This document shows, piece by piece, positions 1 through 12,452 of a stretch of 64,000 bases of DNA. Made by a program: the position numbers and the translations under genes. The stretch is from Paramecium pentaurelia (Eukaryota; Ciliophora; Oligohymenophorea; Peniculida; Parameciidae), in NCBI GenBank assembly GCA_905183005.1, contig CAJJDO010000054.1:372001-436000 (forward strand). The letters run 5' to 3'. Every line of letters starts with the position of its first letter. The first letter of the stretch is position 1. The notes under the pieces were generated by a model. That model had not been told where the DNA came from. It made no database searches and saw only the letters and a program-made list of their open reading frames with translations.

Positions 1-1
1 T

Positions 2-1391
2 GAGATTAGTGATTCTGAATATGTGATAGAAACATATGAATAATATAAAGAGTTTGATTTTGATGAATTTAGTGAATAATCTACTAAGAAGTTTTATGAA
101 GAATTTAGCAAAATTTTGGATATTAAATAATAATAAAATGAAGAATAAGAATAAATTAATTAAGTTTTAGATAATTAATAAGATGAAGAATTATAGAATA
201 AAAAAATGAAAGATTTACAAGAATAATAAATAAAAATGAAGAAAGATTTTAATATTAAATTAAATCTTCAGAGAGAAGTATTTCTATTATCTAGAGATTG
301 CAAGACATTTATATTTTAAAATATAGATTATGGAGATAATTATTCAATCTTTTTTATTGGATAGATGTTTTCTAAATTAGATAAATCAATCTAAGAATAT
401 ATTAATGGAGGAAAAGCATATTTTATGGCTAGAGAAGAAGTTAAAAGAATTTAATTAACCTCTAATACCTATAAAAATAATTTGTATGCTTTTCAAAAAG
501 ATATTATGAAAAAACCAATTTATCAAAATAATTATTTTTAATAAAAAAGATCGAAAAGTTAAAATTCAACTTTGGATAATGCTGAATAAATTTTATCTTA
601 ACCTTTAGATCCTGAATGTGAGTATTATAAACCAGTATGGGAAAAAGATAAATTTGATAGATTTGTAATGAAAGCTGCTAGTAAAGATTAATTTGAGAAA
701 GGAGCATAGGTTTATTTTTGTTATGGCAGATTATCTAATAGAATGATGCTTATGAGATATGGAATGTCATTAGAATATAATAAATATGATCATGCACATT
801 TAAGAATAGAATATTTGAAATATATATAAAGTAATGAAGCAATTTGGTTAGTCCATAAATATCAATTAAGTAAATACAAAAGATTTAAATTAAAACATTC
901 TACTTTTCCTATAGATTTAATTGTATTTTGTAAATCAATATATTGGTATCTATATTCTATATATATTATATAGGACTTTTAATGTACATTCTTTAGATAC
1001 TTTTTTCAAGATCTAAGATCTAAAATTAGAAAGAAGAGCATTATAATTAGCATTAGAGATTTTGATTGAAGAAATCTAGAAATTTTAAGATAAATTAGAA
1101 GATAATGAAAAACTATTGTATGATAATACATTAGGATATCATGAATATTTTGCAGTAATTTATAGATTGGAAAGATAAAGAATTTATCATCATAATATTA
1201 AGTAATTTTAGTATATTAAATATAGTCTAATTAAAATTTGTATTGTTGTTATAGATAGAATGTTAGATGGAGTACCATTTGAATAAGCCACTGAAAAAAC
1301 ATAATTTGATTATGAATATTGTGAAACCAATCGTATAATCTTAAAGAAATATTTTGAACAGATGAGATATGCTCTTTATTTACCAAAATGA
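2..1391 (+). CDS. SET-domain (LSMT/SETD3-like) protein, 5' end cut by window
   Basis: Open in frame from base 2 to the TGA at 1389-1391 once one 28-nt intron (946-973) is removed; about 453 residues remain and the start lies outside the window. Probable protein-lysine or histidine methyltransferase of the RuBisCO-LSMT/SETD3 type. The sequence GAQVYFCYGRLSNRMMLMRY (codons near 705-765) matches the SET core with its Asn/Tyr-Gly and Ser-Asn-x-x-Leu pattern, and the C-terminal part (EYFAVIYRLERQRI, near 1140) resembles the helical LSMT substrate-binding region. A second, 24-nt in-frame intron (about 1201-1224) is possible. The next gene is a paralogue in the same orientation with a similar region order. 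The N-terminal catalytic strands cannot be judged because of the cut. Confidence 0.75.
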
Positions 1392-1425
1392 GATGTTTAT
1401 TTTAGTGTTAATATAAATTTAACTT

Positions 1426-3236
1426 ATGAATTATCCAAAAAGGTTTTCGATTGGCAAAATGTATTAAAGAGTATTAGATATAATTAATGTAAGGAAAAAG
1501 GCATTTACTTGAAAGATAATAACTGCATTTCTTAATCTCAAGATCATTAAACAAAATATCAAATTGATTATATTAAATAAGGAGTGAAACTATAGGATGT
1601 TTAATTAGCAACTTTTTATCTCAAAAATGGATTACCTTATAGAGGTTTTAAAGGTAATCCAAAAGATGTTTTAAATAGTGAACAGCTACAGATGATATAC
1701 CAATTAATTGTCTTTTGGTTTAAGTTCCCCGCCAATTGATAATAAGTAGTCGAACTGCATTTGAATCAAGTCAAAAAGCCTTTTATTATAAACATAGAGA
1801 CTTTTTTATAGATCATGAAGAGGGAGAAGAACATACAATAATTGCTTTTCTCATTATGAATAAAAGAAAAGGGTTTAAATCAAAATATTATAGATTTATT
1901 AAATAACTACCTATAGATGTTAATATGTTAATATTTTGGTCAGATAATAAATTGAAATTGTTGTAAGATGAAAATTTAATCAATAAAGTACAAAAAAAGA
2001 GAGAAGAATATGAATAGACATATATGATATTTAAAACAATAATGGATGTTACAGAAAATGAATTCTAATGGGCATATACTAATTTATATACTAGAGATTT
2101 TGGACATAATTTAAAATATAAAAGTATGGTTCCTTTTTGTGAATTCTTTAATCATGAATGTGTAGATGTTCATATTGTTCTATTATCAGAAAATGATTAA
2201 AAAGAGTATAACAATTAAACTTAGAGTTAGAAAGAGAAGAAGTAAGGAAAAAAGAAAGTATATTAAAATGAAGGTTTCTATGCTGAAGAAGAACTCTAAA
2301 GTGTTTAATCTTCATCTGATTCAGATAATTCTTTAGATTTAGATTAAAATGAATCAGATCTTGATAATTTTATTGCAGATTAAATAATAGAATGGGCTAG
2401 CAAAAATTAATTAGAAGAATAAACATATGAAATCTTAAAAGATTATTTGTTATTTAATTTAATAAAGTAAAATGAATAAAAAAGTAATAATAATAAGAAT
2501 TAAACTAAGAAAATAATGAATTGGAAAGAAGATGAAGATTTTGATTATTTTTGTATTAGTTCACAAAAGACTGAAAATTTTATGAAAGGAGCTTAAGTCT
2601 ATTTTAATTATGGAAGACTTTCAAATAGAGAATTATTATTAAGATATGGAATTGCAATAGAAAAAAATAAATATGATCATGTTTATTTAAGAATTAATAC
2701 TGGAAAGTTACTTAAAAGAAGAGTGAATAGAATATTTTAGAAATAGTATTTATCAATTAAACTAAAATATACTGAGTTTCCTTTTGCTTTACTTAAATTT
2801 TCTAAGGCTATTAAAGAGTATTATTTAAAATAGGTTGTAGAAGTGAGAACCAAGATTATTATGATCCTGAGAGCGTGTTGAATATCATTAATATTTAGAC
2901 TGAATTAAAAGGTTATTAATTATGATATTTTTAGGATTAACAAAATCTATTGAATTATTGCAAGAATTTAAAAGTGAATTCAAAGAAGATCTTGTTAGTA
3001 GTGATTTTTTGTTAAAGAATGAATAATTAGATTATGATGAGTATTTCGCTTTAGTTTATAGATTGGAAAAGTAAAGAATTCTCTAACATAATATTATATT
3101 ATTAAAATTGGCTAAAGAAATTCTATAAGATCCAGATAGATTATAATATACTTGTAGTTAATATGAGTCATCTTAATATGAGTATACATATAGGATTATA
3201 CTTAAAAAATACTTAGATTAAATACTAAAACAATGA
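1426..3236 (+). CDS. SET-domain (LSMT/SETD3-like) protein, tandem paralogue
   Basis: Starts 35 bases after the upstream gene. Introns read at 1443-1477 (35 nt), 1654-1691 (38 nt) and 2912-2934 (23 nt). The SET domain shows the SET-I/post-I motif MVPFCEFFNHE (near 2125), equivalent to the NH motif that binds AdoMet, then the GAQVYFNYGRLSNRELLLRY strand (near 2593) and the LSMT-type EYFALVYRLEKQRI helix (near 3040). An acidic, Ser/Gln-rich insert of roughly 130 residues separates the NH motif from the final SET strand. The frame changes once more near 2832-2850 without a convincing intron (the only GT-AG that fits is 14 nt), so either a sequence error or an unusual intron is present. Function is inferred from the family; the substrate is unknown. 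Confidence 0.7.
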
Positions 3237-3484
3237 AAAGATTACTTAATTTATATATATTATATTATTTTTAATTATTTATGATAATATAATAATTGAA
3301 TAAATATTATCAATAAGAATAATTAAATTTGATTTAGAGTACCTGCAAACTTTACATGATAACTTATTGAACATGAAAGGTTTTGGATGCTCATGCAAAT
3401 TTATGTAATGAGTTTATAATAATTAATTATAATTTATTTCTAATATTTTATGGGATTTTATTAATTAATTAACTAATTAATTTG

Positions 3485-5014
3485 ATGAATTTAAACCCTA
3501 GAATATAGATTGAAGGAAACTAATTTCATTTGATATATGAAAAAACAAATGATGAATTGCTAGATCTAATGGAAAAAGGAATATCATAAAATAGACTAGT
3601 ATTACGTAAAAATGGATATTGTGTTACAGATAAAAAAACTAAAATGAAATATATTGTTAATTATTCAAGAAAACATTTAAAATTAAGGTATATATTATAT
3701 AACAATATGCTCAGTTTTCAAAAGTCAGATTTATAAGAATATGATTTGGAAGTATTGATTGAAAGTTTATCTAAGAAGATTAATCAATAATAAAGTTTTA
3801 TGAAAATAATGTTTTCTAAAATAAGTTAGCTAAATGAAAATTGTATTAGAGAAATAGAATATGCTCCTACTGATATAGTAATTGAAATAATTTTTGGAAG
3901 GATGATGATAGCAAAATTTTACATTTCTTATATCATTGGAAACTCATTGATGTCTGTAGATGAACGTTTTGCTAGATTTATGCTTATAAATTTAGAATTA
4001 TTAGAGGGCAATGTAATGAATCTAGAAATCTTTAAATAACCTCCAATAAATTTACATTTTCTCACTTAATTTACAGCAATAGATAAATTCACTGATTTAA
4101 TCTAAAGAACTTTTATTCCTATATAATTATTAAACTATAAAATATTTGATAATAATATGTTGAATTCACTTTATTAATATTATTTTATGGTATATCCAAA
4201 TTAGCAATTTGCTACTTTTGTTTTTGGAATAAGAAGTGATAAATTTTTAAGTTCTTTGGGTATTATACCTTTATTGATTTAAATGAAAACATATTTTCTA
4301 AATGATAAATTAGTTATTGAAATAGAATAGGCTGATGCCTTTGCTATATTAAATGGATATCATTAAGTGACTGATTTTGCATTTTTCAAATAAGAAATTC
4401 ATGATGTTATTACAAAATGGACTTTTTCAACATGTTAAGAAATTGATGAATTCTTTATGAAATTTCTAATTATAGGCACTGGTTATATTTTATTATATCC
4501 AAAAAAGGAGATGTTATTTTATTTGATGAAAAAAACAAATTGGGATTATTTTTTGAAACAAATATTTAATCCATTAATAAATAAAATTGCTCTTTTACAT
4601 TTATAATTATCTTAAAAACAAAGAAGTGATTCATCAAACTTTGATTATAGGAAATTTTTTAATTTACATATTGATAGGTATTTTCACATTTATGAGTATA
4701 TTTGTATTAAAGAACCTAGAGATGAAAGAGAAAATCCAATAAAATCTATTCTTAAATATTATTTGGACAGAGCAGAAAAAAACTTTTTGAATATTGTAAA
4801 GAATAATTTCAAAGAGAATGAATTTAATACTCATCTTTAGAAATTAAGTATGTTATAATTTTAAGTGGATAAAATATCATTTATTTTTTAAAACATTGAA
4901 TATAATGCATTAAATGGATAAATCATAAGAATTGATCAAGGACATGAAACAAATAGATGGAAATTTAATGAGTTTCCAAAATATGAATTAGAGTATATTC
5001 TAAGTTAATTTTGA
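3485..5014 (+). CDS. hypothetical protein, 509 residues, single exon
   Basis: One uninterrupted ciliate-code ORF of 510 codons from ATG 3485 to TGA 5012-5014. I do not recognise the family. The composition is that of a soluble, mainly helical protein: many Leu, Ile, Phe and Lys, no signal peptide, no clear membrane segment, no Cys/His metal clusters and few low-complexity stretches. It sits between the tandem SET genes and COPE on the same strand, but spacing (about 250 bases upstream, 113 downstream) does not imply a link. Its length without a TGA, far above chance in this DNA, supports it as a real gene. Confidence 0.7.
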
Positions 5015-5127
5015 CCTTATAAAATTACATATATGATATGTATTATAATCATATTCTTAATTTTGAATTGAGATTATATTTCAATTGAAAAATTAATAAT
5101 TATTTAATTAGTATTTACGTGTATTAG

Positions 5128-6094
5128 ATGGAATAATCAATACTTCTTTAAGCCAAAATAGCTTTCTTTTTAGGGAATTTCAATAAAGTTCTAGAAATAT
5201 GGTAAGTAAATGATTATGATGATGATTACTATTACTTTTTAGTTTCAAGAGCATTAATTGCAGCAAGAGAATTGAATCCAAAAACTATAAGATTAACTAA
5301 GAAACCATCTTCTAAATTGTTAGAGATAACTGATATTGTTAGCAGATTTATGGGTCCATTAATAGAATAATAGAAATTAGATACTACAATAGATGAAGAT
5401 AGAAAATAAATAGAAGATGTATTGAAAAAACTTAAAGATATCATTCCTCAATAAAATTAGAAAATTATTTAAATTATATGTGCATATATGTCTGTGAATT
5501 CTTGTGAAGCATAATATGCACTTTAATTAGAATTACAAAAAGATGCATTTTAATAAGAATTATTATATCTCTAATTTATTTTATATTTAAGAGGTAGAAG
5601 ATTTGATTTAGCAGAATCCACTTTATTAGATTTGAGAAGATTTGATGATGAAGATATCTTGACATATCTTGCTTAAATATATCTTAATGTATATATATAT
5701 ATATATTTATAGTTATATAATGGATAACCAGAATAAGCATTAAAATCAATTTAAGAAACAAAAGATAGATTTGGAGATTCAGCTAAATTAATGAATTTAA
5801 TGATCACTTGTCTAATCCAGTATGTTATTCTCAAATTAGCATTTTAGTCAAAATAAATTTGAAGAAGCTTTTGAATTAGGATAAAAAGTGAAAACTATGA
5901 TAATTGATAATGAATAATTTTCAGACCGACAAGAAATTGAAATTTGTTTATCCAATTTAATAATTTTAAGTGAAATGTTGAATAAATAATAATAAAAAGA
6001 AGAATATATTTAAGTTTTAGAATAAATTAATAAATCCTGTCATTTTTTAAAACGATATTAAGAGAAAGTAAAAAAGATTGAATAATTATCATGA
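5128..6094 (+). CDS. COPE: coatomer subunit epsilon
   Basis: 304 residues after removing introns 5689-5712 (24 nt) and 5820-5847 (28 nt). Epsilon-COP is a TPR-like subunit of the COPI coat, which acts at Golgi membranes in retrograde traffic. The N-terminus (AKIAFFLGNFNKVLEIW, from about residue 9) matches the first helical hairpin of the family, and the C-terminal half keeps the order seen in COPE: a repeat with RRFDLAEST, then GQPEQAL, LMNLMITC and KFEEAFELGQK. Length equals that of animal COPE (about 300). The 24-nt intron is a multiple of three with no stop, so its retention would add eight residues without breaking the frame. It converges on the PHD-like gene with 167 bases between stops. 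Confidence 0.8.
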
Positions 6095-6261
6095 TATTTT
6101 ATAATTTATATGTTTAAATATAAACAATAATAATAAATTTAGATGTTGAAAATAATTATATATAATTTCAATGTTCCCCAACTAAATCTCTATAATTTAA
6201 TCTCTAATTAATTCTTCTTCTCAAACTTCTACTACTCAATTATGATTATTCCTAAGTTTTT

Positions 6262-7525
6262 TCATTAGAATTGAATACTTACTTCTTATTACTGTTACAA
6301 TAACTAACTTTATTATTAAGACGATATTACATGTTATTGTAATACATGAGGAGGAGATGTTAATTATATTTTTTTAGTCTTTTTAATCGAATTTCGAAGT
6401 AGATCTAAATCTAATTTAATTTCATCATCAAATAAGTTTAATCTATATGCTAATTATTTAATATATATATATATTTTACTATATTATATTTTATTGTCTT
6501 TTGTAGCTACAAATGTAATATTTTTTTCTTTATTTTTACAATCCTCTTATTCATGTATAGGATGATATTTTGGAGGTATAAATTCATCAGATATTTTCAA
6601 TGGTTTTGTTTTCTTTATATTTTTGGAACAATCTAAACAATGATAAGGAGTAGTTTCTGATTCATTTTCAATATTTTAATTTCTATATTTTTATTCACAA
6701 GTAATATGATTCTATTTTTAATTATTATTAATATATTATACCCATTTTTAACATTAATCACATTAAACCCAACCAGCTTCATCATCATAAGAGCCATAAA
6801 CCTTAAATAAATAAAATTAGGATAGTAATACTTATTCACAAAAATCACAATAATTTCCTTTATTATATAATTTACAACATTTATCACAAAAGAATAATAT
6901 ATCATTCCTTTTAGATTTAATTTTCTTATCTCCAACATTCTTACATTATGAATTATAACATTTTTTAATAGTTTATGCTGGTTCATCATCATCTACTGTT
7001 ATAGGATTAATTGCATTATATTTTATCTTTCGACTTGAATTCTCCTATTATCTATTGCTTAACAAATTTAGTTATGGTTATGTTTAAATTGGATTTGGTA
7101 GAAATGATAACATTTCAATCCCATTCATTAAAGCAGAAAAATCTAATAAATTAATCAAACAAACATATATATATATGATATATTGTAAGTATGAAATGCA
7201 TAATTATCTTTACTTAGTAAATTGGAGGTTTGAAAGCAATCCTTTAATTATTAGTTTTAATTAATGCATTATAATAGGTTTGGATTTAATAGTTATCTCA
7301 ATAGGTATTGTTGCATTTCAGGAGTAAACATCTGTAATAATTGTTGATTGCTAATATAATTATAGGTATATCAAAATATTATATATGGATATCATTAAAT
7401 ACAATAAAATGTTTATAGTAGTCTGTAGAAGTAATGTTATACCTTTAAAAGAGAAATTATTGATCAAATTCAGAAGCATTACTTCCTAAATTAAATGGTT
7501 GATTGTTATTTCTTCCTTGGCTCAT
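6262..7525 (-). CDS. PHD-like zinc-finger protein
   Basis: Starts MSQGRNNNQPFNLGSNASEF at 7525 and ends at TGA 6262-6264. The central region (roughly 6600-6990) has a dense Cys cluster: CYNSQC, then CDKCC and YCDFC, then WVQCDQCQKWVQ and finally YHCLDC. The aromatic-flanked Cys pairs with a WVxCDxCxxWVQ core are what PHD fingers look like, so a chromatin-reading role is likely. The C-terminus is Gln-rich. Short introns are present in the first third (one of 20 nt near 7456-7475 is convincing), but I could not settle the exact exon structure between about 7100 and 7480, where two AT-rich stretches change frame. Convergent with COPE. Confidence 0.65.
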
Positions 7526-7737
7526 TTTAATTTAAACAGAACCGAAATTTTAATAATACAACCTTGTAATAAAAATATATGTAAAAACTCATTCAATGAT
7601 TTTAATTATAAATTGTTATATAAAATCTATTTATATATATATATATATAACGAACTTATAAGTTGATATATTCATTAGTTCATCAATTCATCAATTCAAA
7701 TTCATAATTTAGGTTTTGTTATTTAATTAAATTAGAG

Positions 7738-7950
7738 ATGCAATTCAAAATAATAGTCTAAAATCCATTTTATAATTAATCAGATGATACTGATTATTAA
7801 TTTTACTACATGCACAAAATAAAATATAAATATTTAATGATACAATTTCACTCCTATCTAATCATTCTCTCTAATTATTATTAAAATTTAACTACTATAA
7901 AGATATGTAAATAATATATATATTTTACACACTTAATAGGAATTGTATGA
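7738..7950 (+). CDS. possible small ORF upstream of ThrRS
   Basis: A 70-codon ORF starting MQFKIIVQNPFYNQSDDTDY and closing at TGA 7948-7950, 33 bases before the ThrRS start. Nothing is recognisable in it. It might be a short upstream ORF, an unrecognised 5' exon, or chance: in this DNA a random ORF of this size is not rare. Confidence 0.2.
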
Positions 7951-7983
7951 TTTGAGCGAAATTTAAAAATTAATTCAATTATT

Positions 7984-10922
7984 ATGTAGCAAGGATCAAG
8001 ACTGAAAGAGGCTACAGAAGGAACAATATAGCAGTTTGGCAATAAAATAGGAGGACCTTTTAAGATAGGCAAACCTATATTCTAAGAGAAGAGATTAAAA
8101 CTATTTTAAGAAATTTATCAACGTCAACAGGCTGAAATGAAGATGATGCAATAGACTCCAATTAAAATTACACTTAAGGATGGTAAACAAATAGAAGGTT
8201 TGATATCTAATTTAATTTTAGGTAAGAAATGGGTAACAACTCCATTGTAGATTGCATAAGGGATAAGTAAGAAAATGGCTGAAAATATGGTTGCTGCAAA
8301 AGTAGTCTATGAAACTATATTTGAAAAAAGTATTGATTATAAAATAAGATAGGTTTTGTGGATGTTGATCATGAAGAGACATCTAGTCAAGCATCATCAA
8401 CTCTTAGTTTAAAACCTGATTACTTAATATGGGATTTGACTAGACCATTGGAAGGAGATTGTAGTTTAGAATTACTATCATTTGATGATAAAAATGGACA
8501 AGAAGTATTTTGGCATTCCTCTGCTCATATTCTAGGATCTGCTCTTGAAGAAATTTATGGATGTCATTTATGTATTGGTCCAGCAATTGAAGGAGGATTC
8601 TTTTATGATTGTTATCTAGGTGATATTAAGGTTACATAAAATGATTATGTGAAAATTGAAAAAGCTGCATAAGATTTAGTTTCTGCTAAATAGGAATTCT
8701 AGAGAGTCATTTTAACAAAAGAAGAATGGTATTATTTAATTATTTATATAATAGTCTTGAAATCTTTGGAAGTAATCCTTTTAAAAGATAATTGATAACA
8801 AATAAAATACCTGACGGATCTTTAACTACTGCCTATAGATGTGGAAATTTAATAGATTTATGTACTGGTCCTCATTTACCTAATACAAGTTATGTGAAAG
8901 CATTTTAAATAACTAAAAATTCAGCTGCATATTGGTTGGGTAAAAATACTAATGACGATTTATAAAGAGTTTATGGTATTTCATTTCCAAATAAAAAATT
9001 ATTGGATGAATATGTGAAAATATAAAAAGAATTAGCATAAAGAGATCATAGAAATGTTGGAAAGAAATAAAATTTATATTTATTTCATTAATTATCTCCA
9101 GGATCTGCATTTTTCTATCCAAGTGGTGCACATATTTATAATACATTAATGAATTTTTTGAGAAGATAATATTATATTAGAGGATATTAGGAAGTCATAT
9201 CTCCAAATATATTTAACGCTTAATTATGGAAAATAAGTGGACATTATGATAAATATAAAGAGAATCTATTCTTTATAAATATGGGAGAGGAAGGAGAATA
9301 TGGTTTAAAACCAATGAATTGTCCTGGACATTGTTTAATGTTTGATATGGTTTAACATAGCTATAGAGATTTACCTATTAGATTTGCAGATTTTGGAGTT
9401 CTACATAGAAATGAAGTGCATGGAGCATTAACTGGTTTAACTAGAGTACGTAGATTTTAATAGGATGATGCTCATATATTTTGTAGAATGGATTAAATTT
9501 AAGATGAAATAAAAAATTGTTTAGACTTTTTAAGTTATATTTATTCATTATTTGGATTTGAATTCAAATTATATTTAAGTACACGTCCAGAAAAATTCTT
9601 GGGAACAAAAGATGTATGGGACAATGCTGAATATTAATTAGAGTAGGGATTGAAGAAATTTGGAAAGTATTTTGAAATAAATCCAGGAGATGGAGCATTT
9701 TATGGACCAAAAATTGATGTTAAATTATATGATGCTTATAAAAGAGAACATTAATGTGGAACAATATAATTAGATTTCAATTTACCTGAAAGATTTAATT
9801 TATAATATAGAGCAAGTGAAGATGTTCATGAAGTTTAATAGGATAAAGAGACTGTTCATAATGAATAAATATAGGTAGCCTAAGAAATAATTGATATAAA
9901 TCGTAAAGAATCTCATTAATCAGATCCTGGAGATGGTGATTTATTAAGTACTCCTCCTCGTCATACTTAATAATAAAGTGATTAACCAGGAGAATTGAAA
10001 GTTTAATCTAGTCATTCATTTTAATCTGATAAAGTTTTAGAATAATAGTAATAATAATATTAATAATTGTAATTACAACAACATTCACATTCAGCTTCAA
10101 GTTTATTACATAAGAAATAGAAATTACCTGAAGAACTTTTAGAATCTGGTTCTAGTTAAGGATTATCAAATCATGAATTACATAAAGTATTACATGGTAA
10201 TAATTATAATATGATTATTTAATAGAAAAAAAATATGAATTAGGATATCATCATTTAAAACCAGGTTTTGCAAGACCTGTTATTGTTCATAGAGCTATTT
10301 TGGGTTCATTAGAAAGAATGATAGCTGTCTTAACAGAATAATGTGGTGGTAAATGGCCATTTTGGTTATCTCCTAAATAATTGATTTTATGTCCAGTGTC
10401 TGCCTATTATAGAGATGTTGCTGAAAAGATATCAGCTAGATTAAGATTAGAAGGTTATACTGTAAATACTGATGAATCAGATTAAACTTTAGCTAAGAAA
10501 GTAAGAAATGCTTAAATTTAATATTATAATTTTGTTGGAGTTATTGGAGAAGAGGAAGTACGTATTGGTGTTATTGATATTAGAGATTGTGAAAAAAATA
10601 CTAGAATTGTATATTATTAAATATATAAAATTAGGGTAAATTAACAATTCCATAATTGTGTAAATTTTTTGAATCTTTGAAACCTCCTAAATCTAAAGTT
10701 GAGATGGAAATTCATGAACATGATGATACTCATCTTAAATTGAATGATGAATTATAAGATAAGGTATTTCTTGATGGAGATGGTTTTATTGTTGGGCCTA
10801 GAGATTATGAAGAATTTGCAAAAATCAAAGAGATTGATCCAGCCTTATAAAATTTAATTAGATGGCAGAAACATATGACTTTTTTAGTTAAAAAGGATTA
10901 ACAAAAATAATAACAAGAATGA
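7984..10922 (+). CDS. TARS: threonine--tRNA ligase, cytosolic type, with Gln-rich insertion
   Basis: 944 residues after removing introns 8330-8352, 8729-8754, 10197-10225 and 10609-10634 (23, 26, 29, 26 nt). Charges tRNA-Thr. Domains in order: TGS domain (ITLKDGKQIEG through LTRPLEGDCSLELLSFDD), the editing/second additional domain with WHSSAHILGSALE (HxxxH zinc-type motif) and RCGNLIDLCTGPHLP, the class II catalytic core with KPMNCPGHCLMF and LTRVRRFQQDDAHIF, motif 3 ARPVIVHRAILGSLERM, and the anticodon-binding domain (WPFWLSPKQLILCPVS onward). Between LPERFN and ARPVIVHR, where human TARS has about a dozen residues, there are about 146 residues rich in Gln, Ser and His (9806-10272). The start Met precedes a 60-residue basic extension. 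All catalytic landmarks are intact. Confidence 0.95.
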
Positions 10923-10964
10923 TATATTTACATATATCAATATATTAAAAATAATACATAATAT

Positions 10965-12436
10965 TCAATGTGGGAATAATTCAAGTATTTTTTTTGATAT
11001 ATTTTAAATTTCTTTACTGTTTGCATTATGAGTTTCCAAATAATTAAGTGCATATTCTCTTGATTCTATATCTACTTCAATTAATTTTAATAAAGAATCT
11101 GTCACATCTCTTACTAAATCTGTATAATAAAAGAACTCCATCAAAATTTCTACTATTTTAACGGTTTCCTATTTTAAACTCTTATTAACTCATACTTCCA
11201 AGGCTATAAATATGGCATCATTATAATCTCTCAAGAATTTACAAAGTGTCCTTCCATATTATTTATAATTATCATAATTTTCTAAACCTCTTGGTATTAA
11301 TTTAGCCAAAGCAATAACAACTCTAGGACCAAGTAAATCATCTAAAGTTTCATAGTTATTTGATAATAATTTTGTTATAATAATAAATCCTTCAGGATAA
11401 TCTGCAATATTAATTAATGCTTGTTTAACATCTTTACAAAAATCTTTATTTAATAAAGAGATTAATTTCTAATTTCTAATTAAATTGATATACTTAAATT
11501 ATTTCATCATTTTCAACATGTACACATTATTTCTTGCCTTCAAGATTAATAGTACAATTCATTATTAAAATGGTTGCAAAATATGCTTCTTCTTATAAAG
11601 GACTATCCAAATATCTATTAGCAATATTAATAGCATTTTCATTAATAGCTTCTTCTTTACCTTCATGATTAGCACATATTTTAGATAATACTTCTAAAGA
11701 TAAATAAGTTATTCTTTAAGTATATTTTTAATCATAGTAGTTTTCTTAAGATAGAATTTCAATCAATCTCTTAATGGTTCCACAATTTAAAAAGAAGTAA
11801 ATACCATTATCAAATTCTACTATTTTTGCAAATGCTTCCAATAAATATACAGTAAATTTAGGATATTCTTTAGATTACATAAAGGATTAGATCATCTTTT
11901 TAGTGAGATTGGATTTACATAATATATCTACTCCATCTCTACCAGTTATTATTCTACATAATGCCCATCCACATTATTCTCTAGCATCATCAAATAATAA
12001 TTTAGATAATCCATCAAAACTCAAATCACATAATTATTCTCTTCCTCTCATTATACTTACTAAACATCCCAATAAAATAACTGCTTATTTTCTTATTTAA
12101 ATATCTTTATGATGTAAATAAGCACTAGCAATTCCAACCACACCTATCTATAAAGAGTAGGATTACCTTATGATATCATTTAATCCTTCATCTCTTAATG
12201 ATCAACCATTTCATTTAATGTAATCAAGGCATCTCTATATTTAAAAGCTTCAATATTTTCCATTAACAATATTTCAATCAATTTAGGAATGGAACGGTCA
12301 AATACTGCATGATAAACCTATTTATTAATATGAGTATTACTTCAGAAGGATCATATCTATCCTTAAAATCCGGTTCAACATAGGGATGTCTATCCTTCAA
12401 ATTTTCAGAAACTACATGAAGTTTATAGCTTTGCAT
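10965..12436 (-). CDS. armadillo-repeat protein, radial spoke RSPH14-like
   Basis: 457 residues after removing four introns of 23, 23, 25 and 27 nt; the total is an exact multiple of three. The N-terminus has RHPYVEPDFKDRYDPSEV followed by YHAVFDRSIPKLIEILLMEN and RYRDAL-like helices, then tandem armadillo-type repeats (QIRKQAVILLGCLVS, AREQCGWALCRIITGRDGVD, YLSLEVLSKICANHEGKEEA). Order and spacing resemble RSPH14/RTDR1, an armadillo protein of ciliary radial spokes, so an axonemal role is inferred. Another ARM/HEAT protein is possible. The stop lies 43 bases from the convergent ThrRS stop, and the start is 17 bases downstream of the RING gene's stop on the same strand. Confidence 0.6.
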
Positions 12437-12452
12437 ATTATATAAAATTATA

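Noticed and set aside
8949..9146. Minus-strand ORF inside ThrRS
   Set aside because: It lies antisense to a conserved catalytic region and has no independent support.
10020..10090. Poly-Gln stretch as an intron of ThrRS
   Set aside because: The frame is open through it, and only the 29-nt GT-AG segment at 10197-10225 is needed to join both sides.
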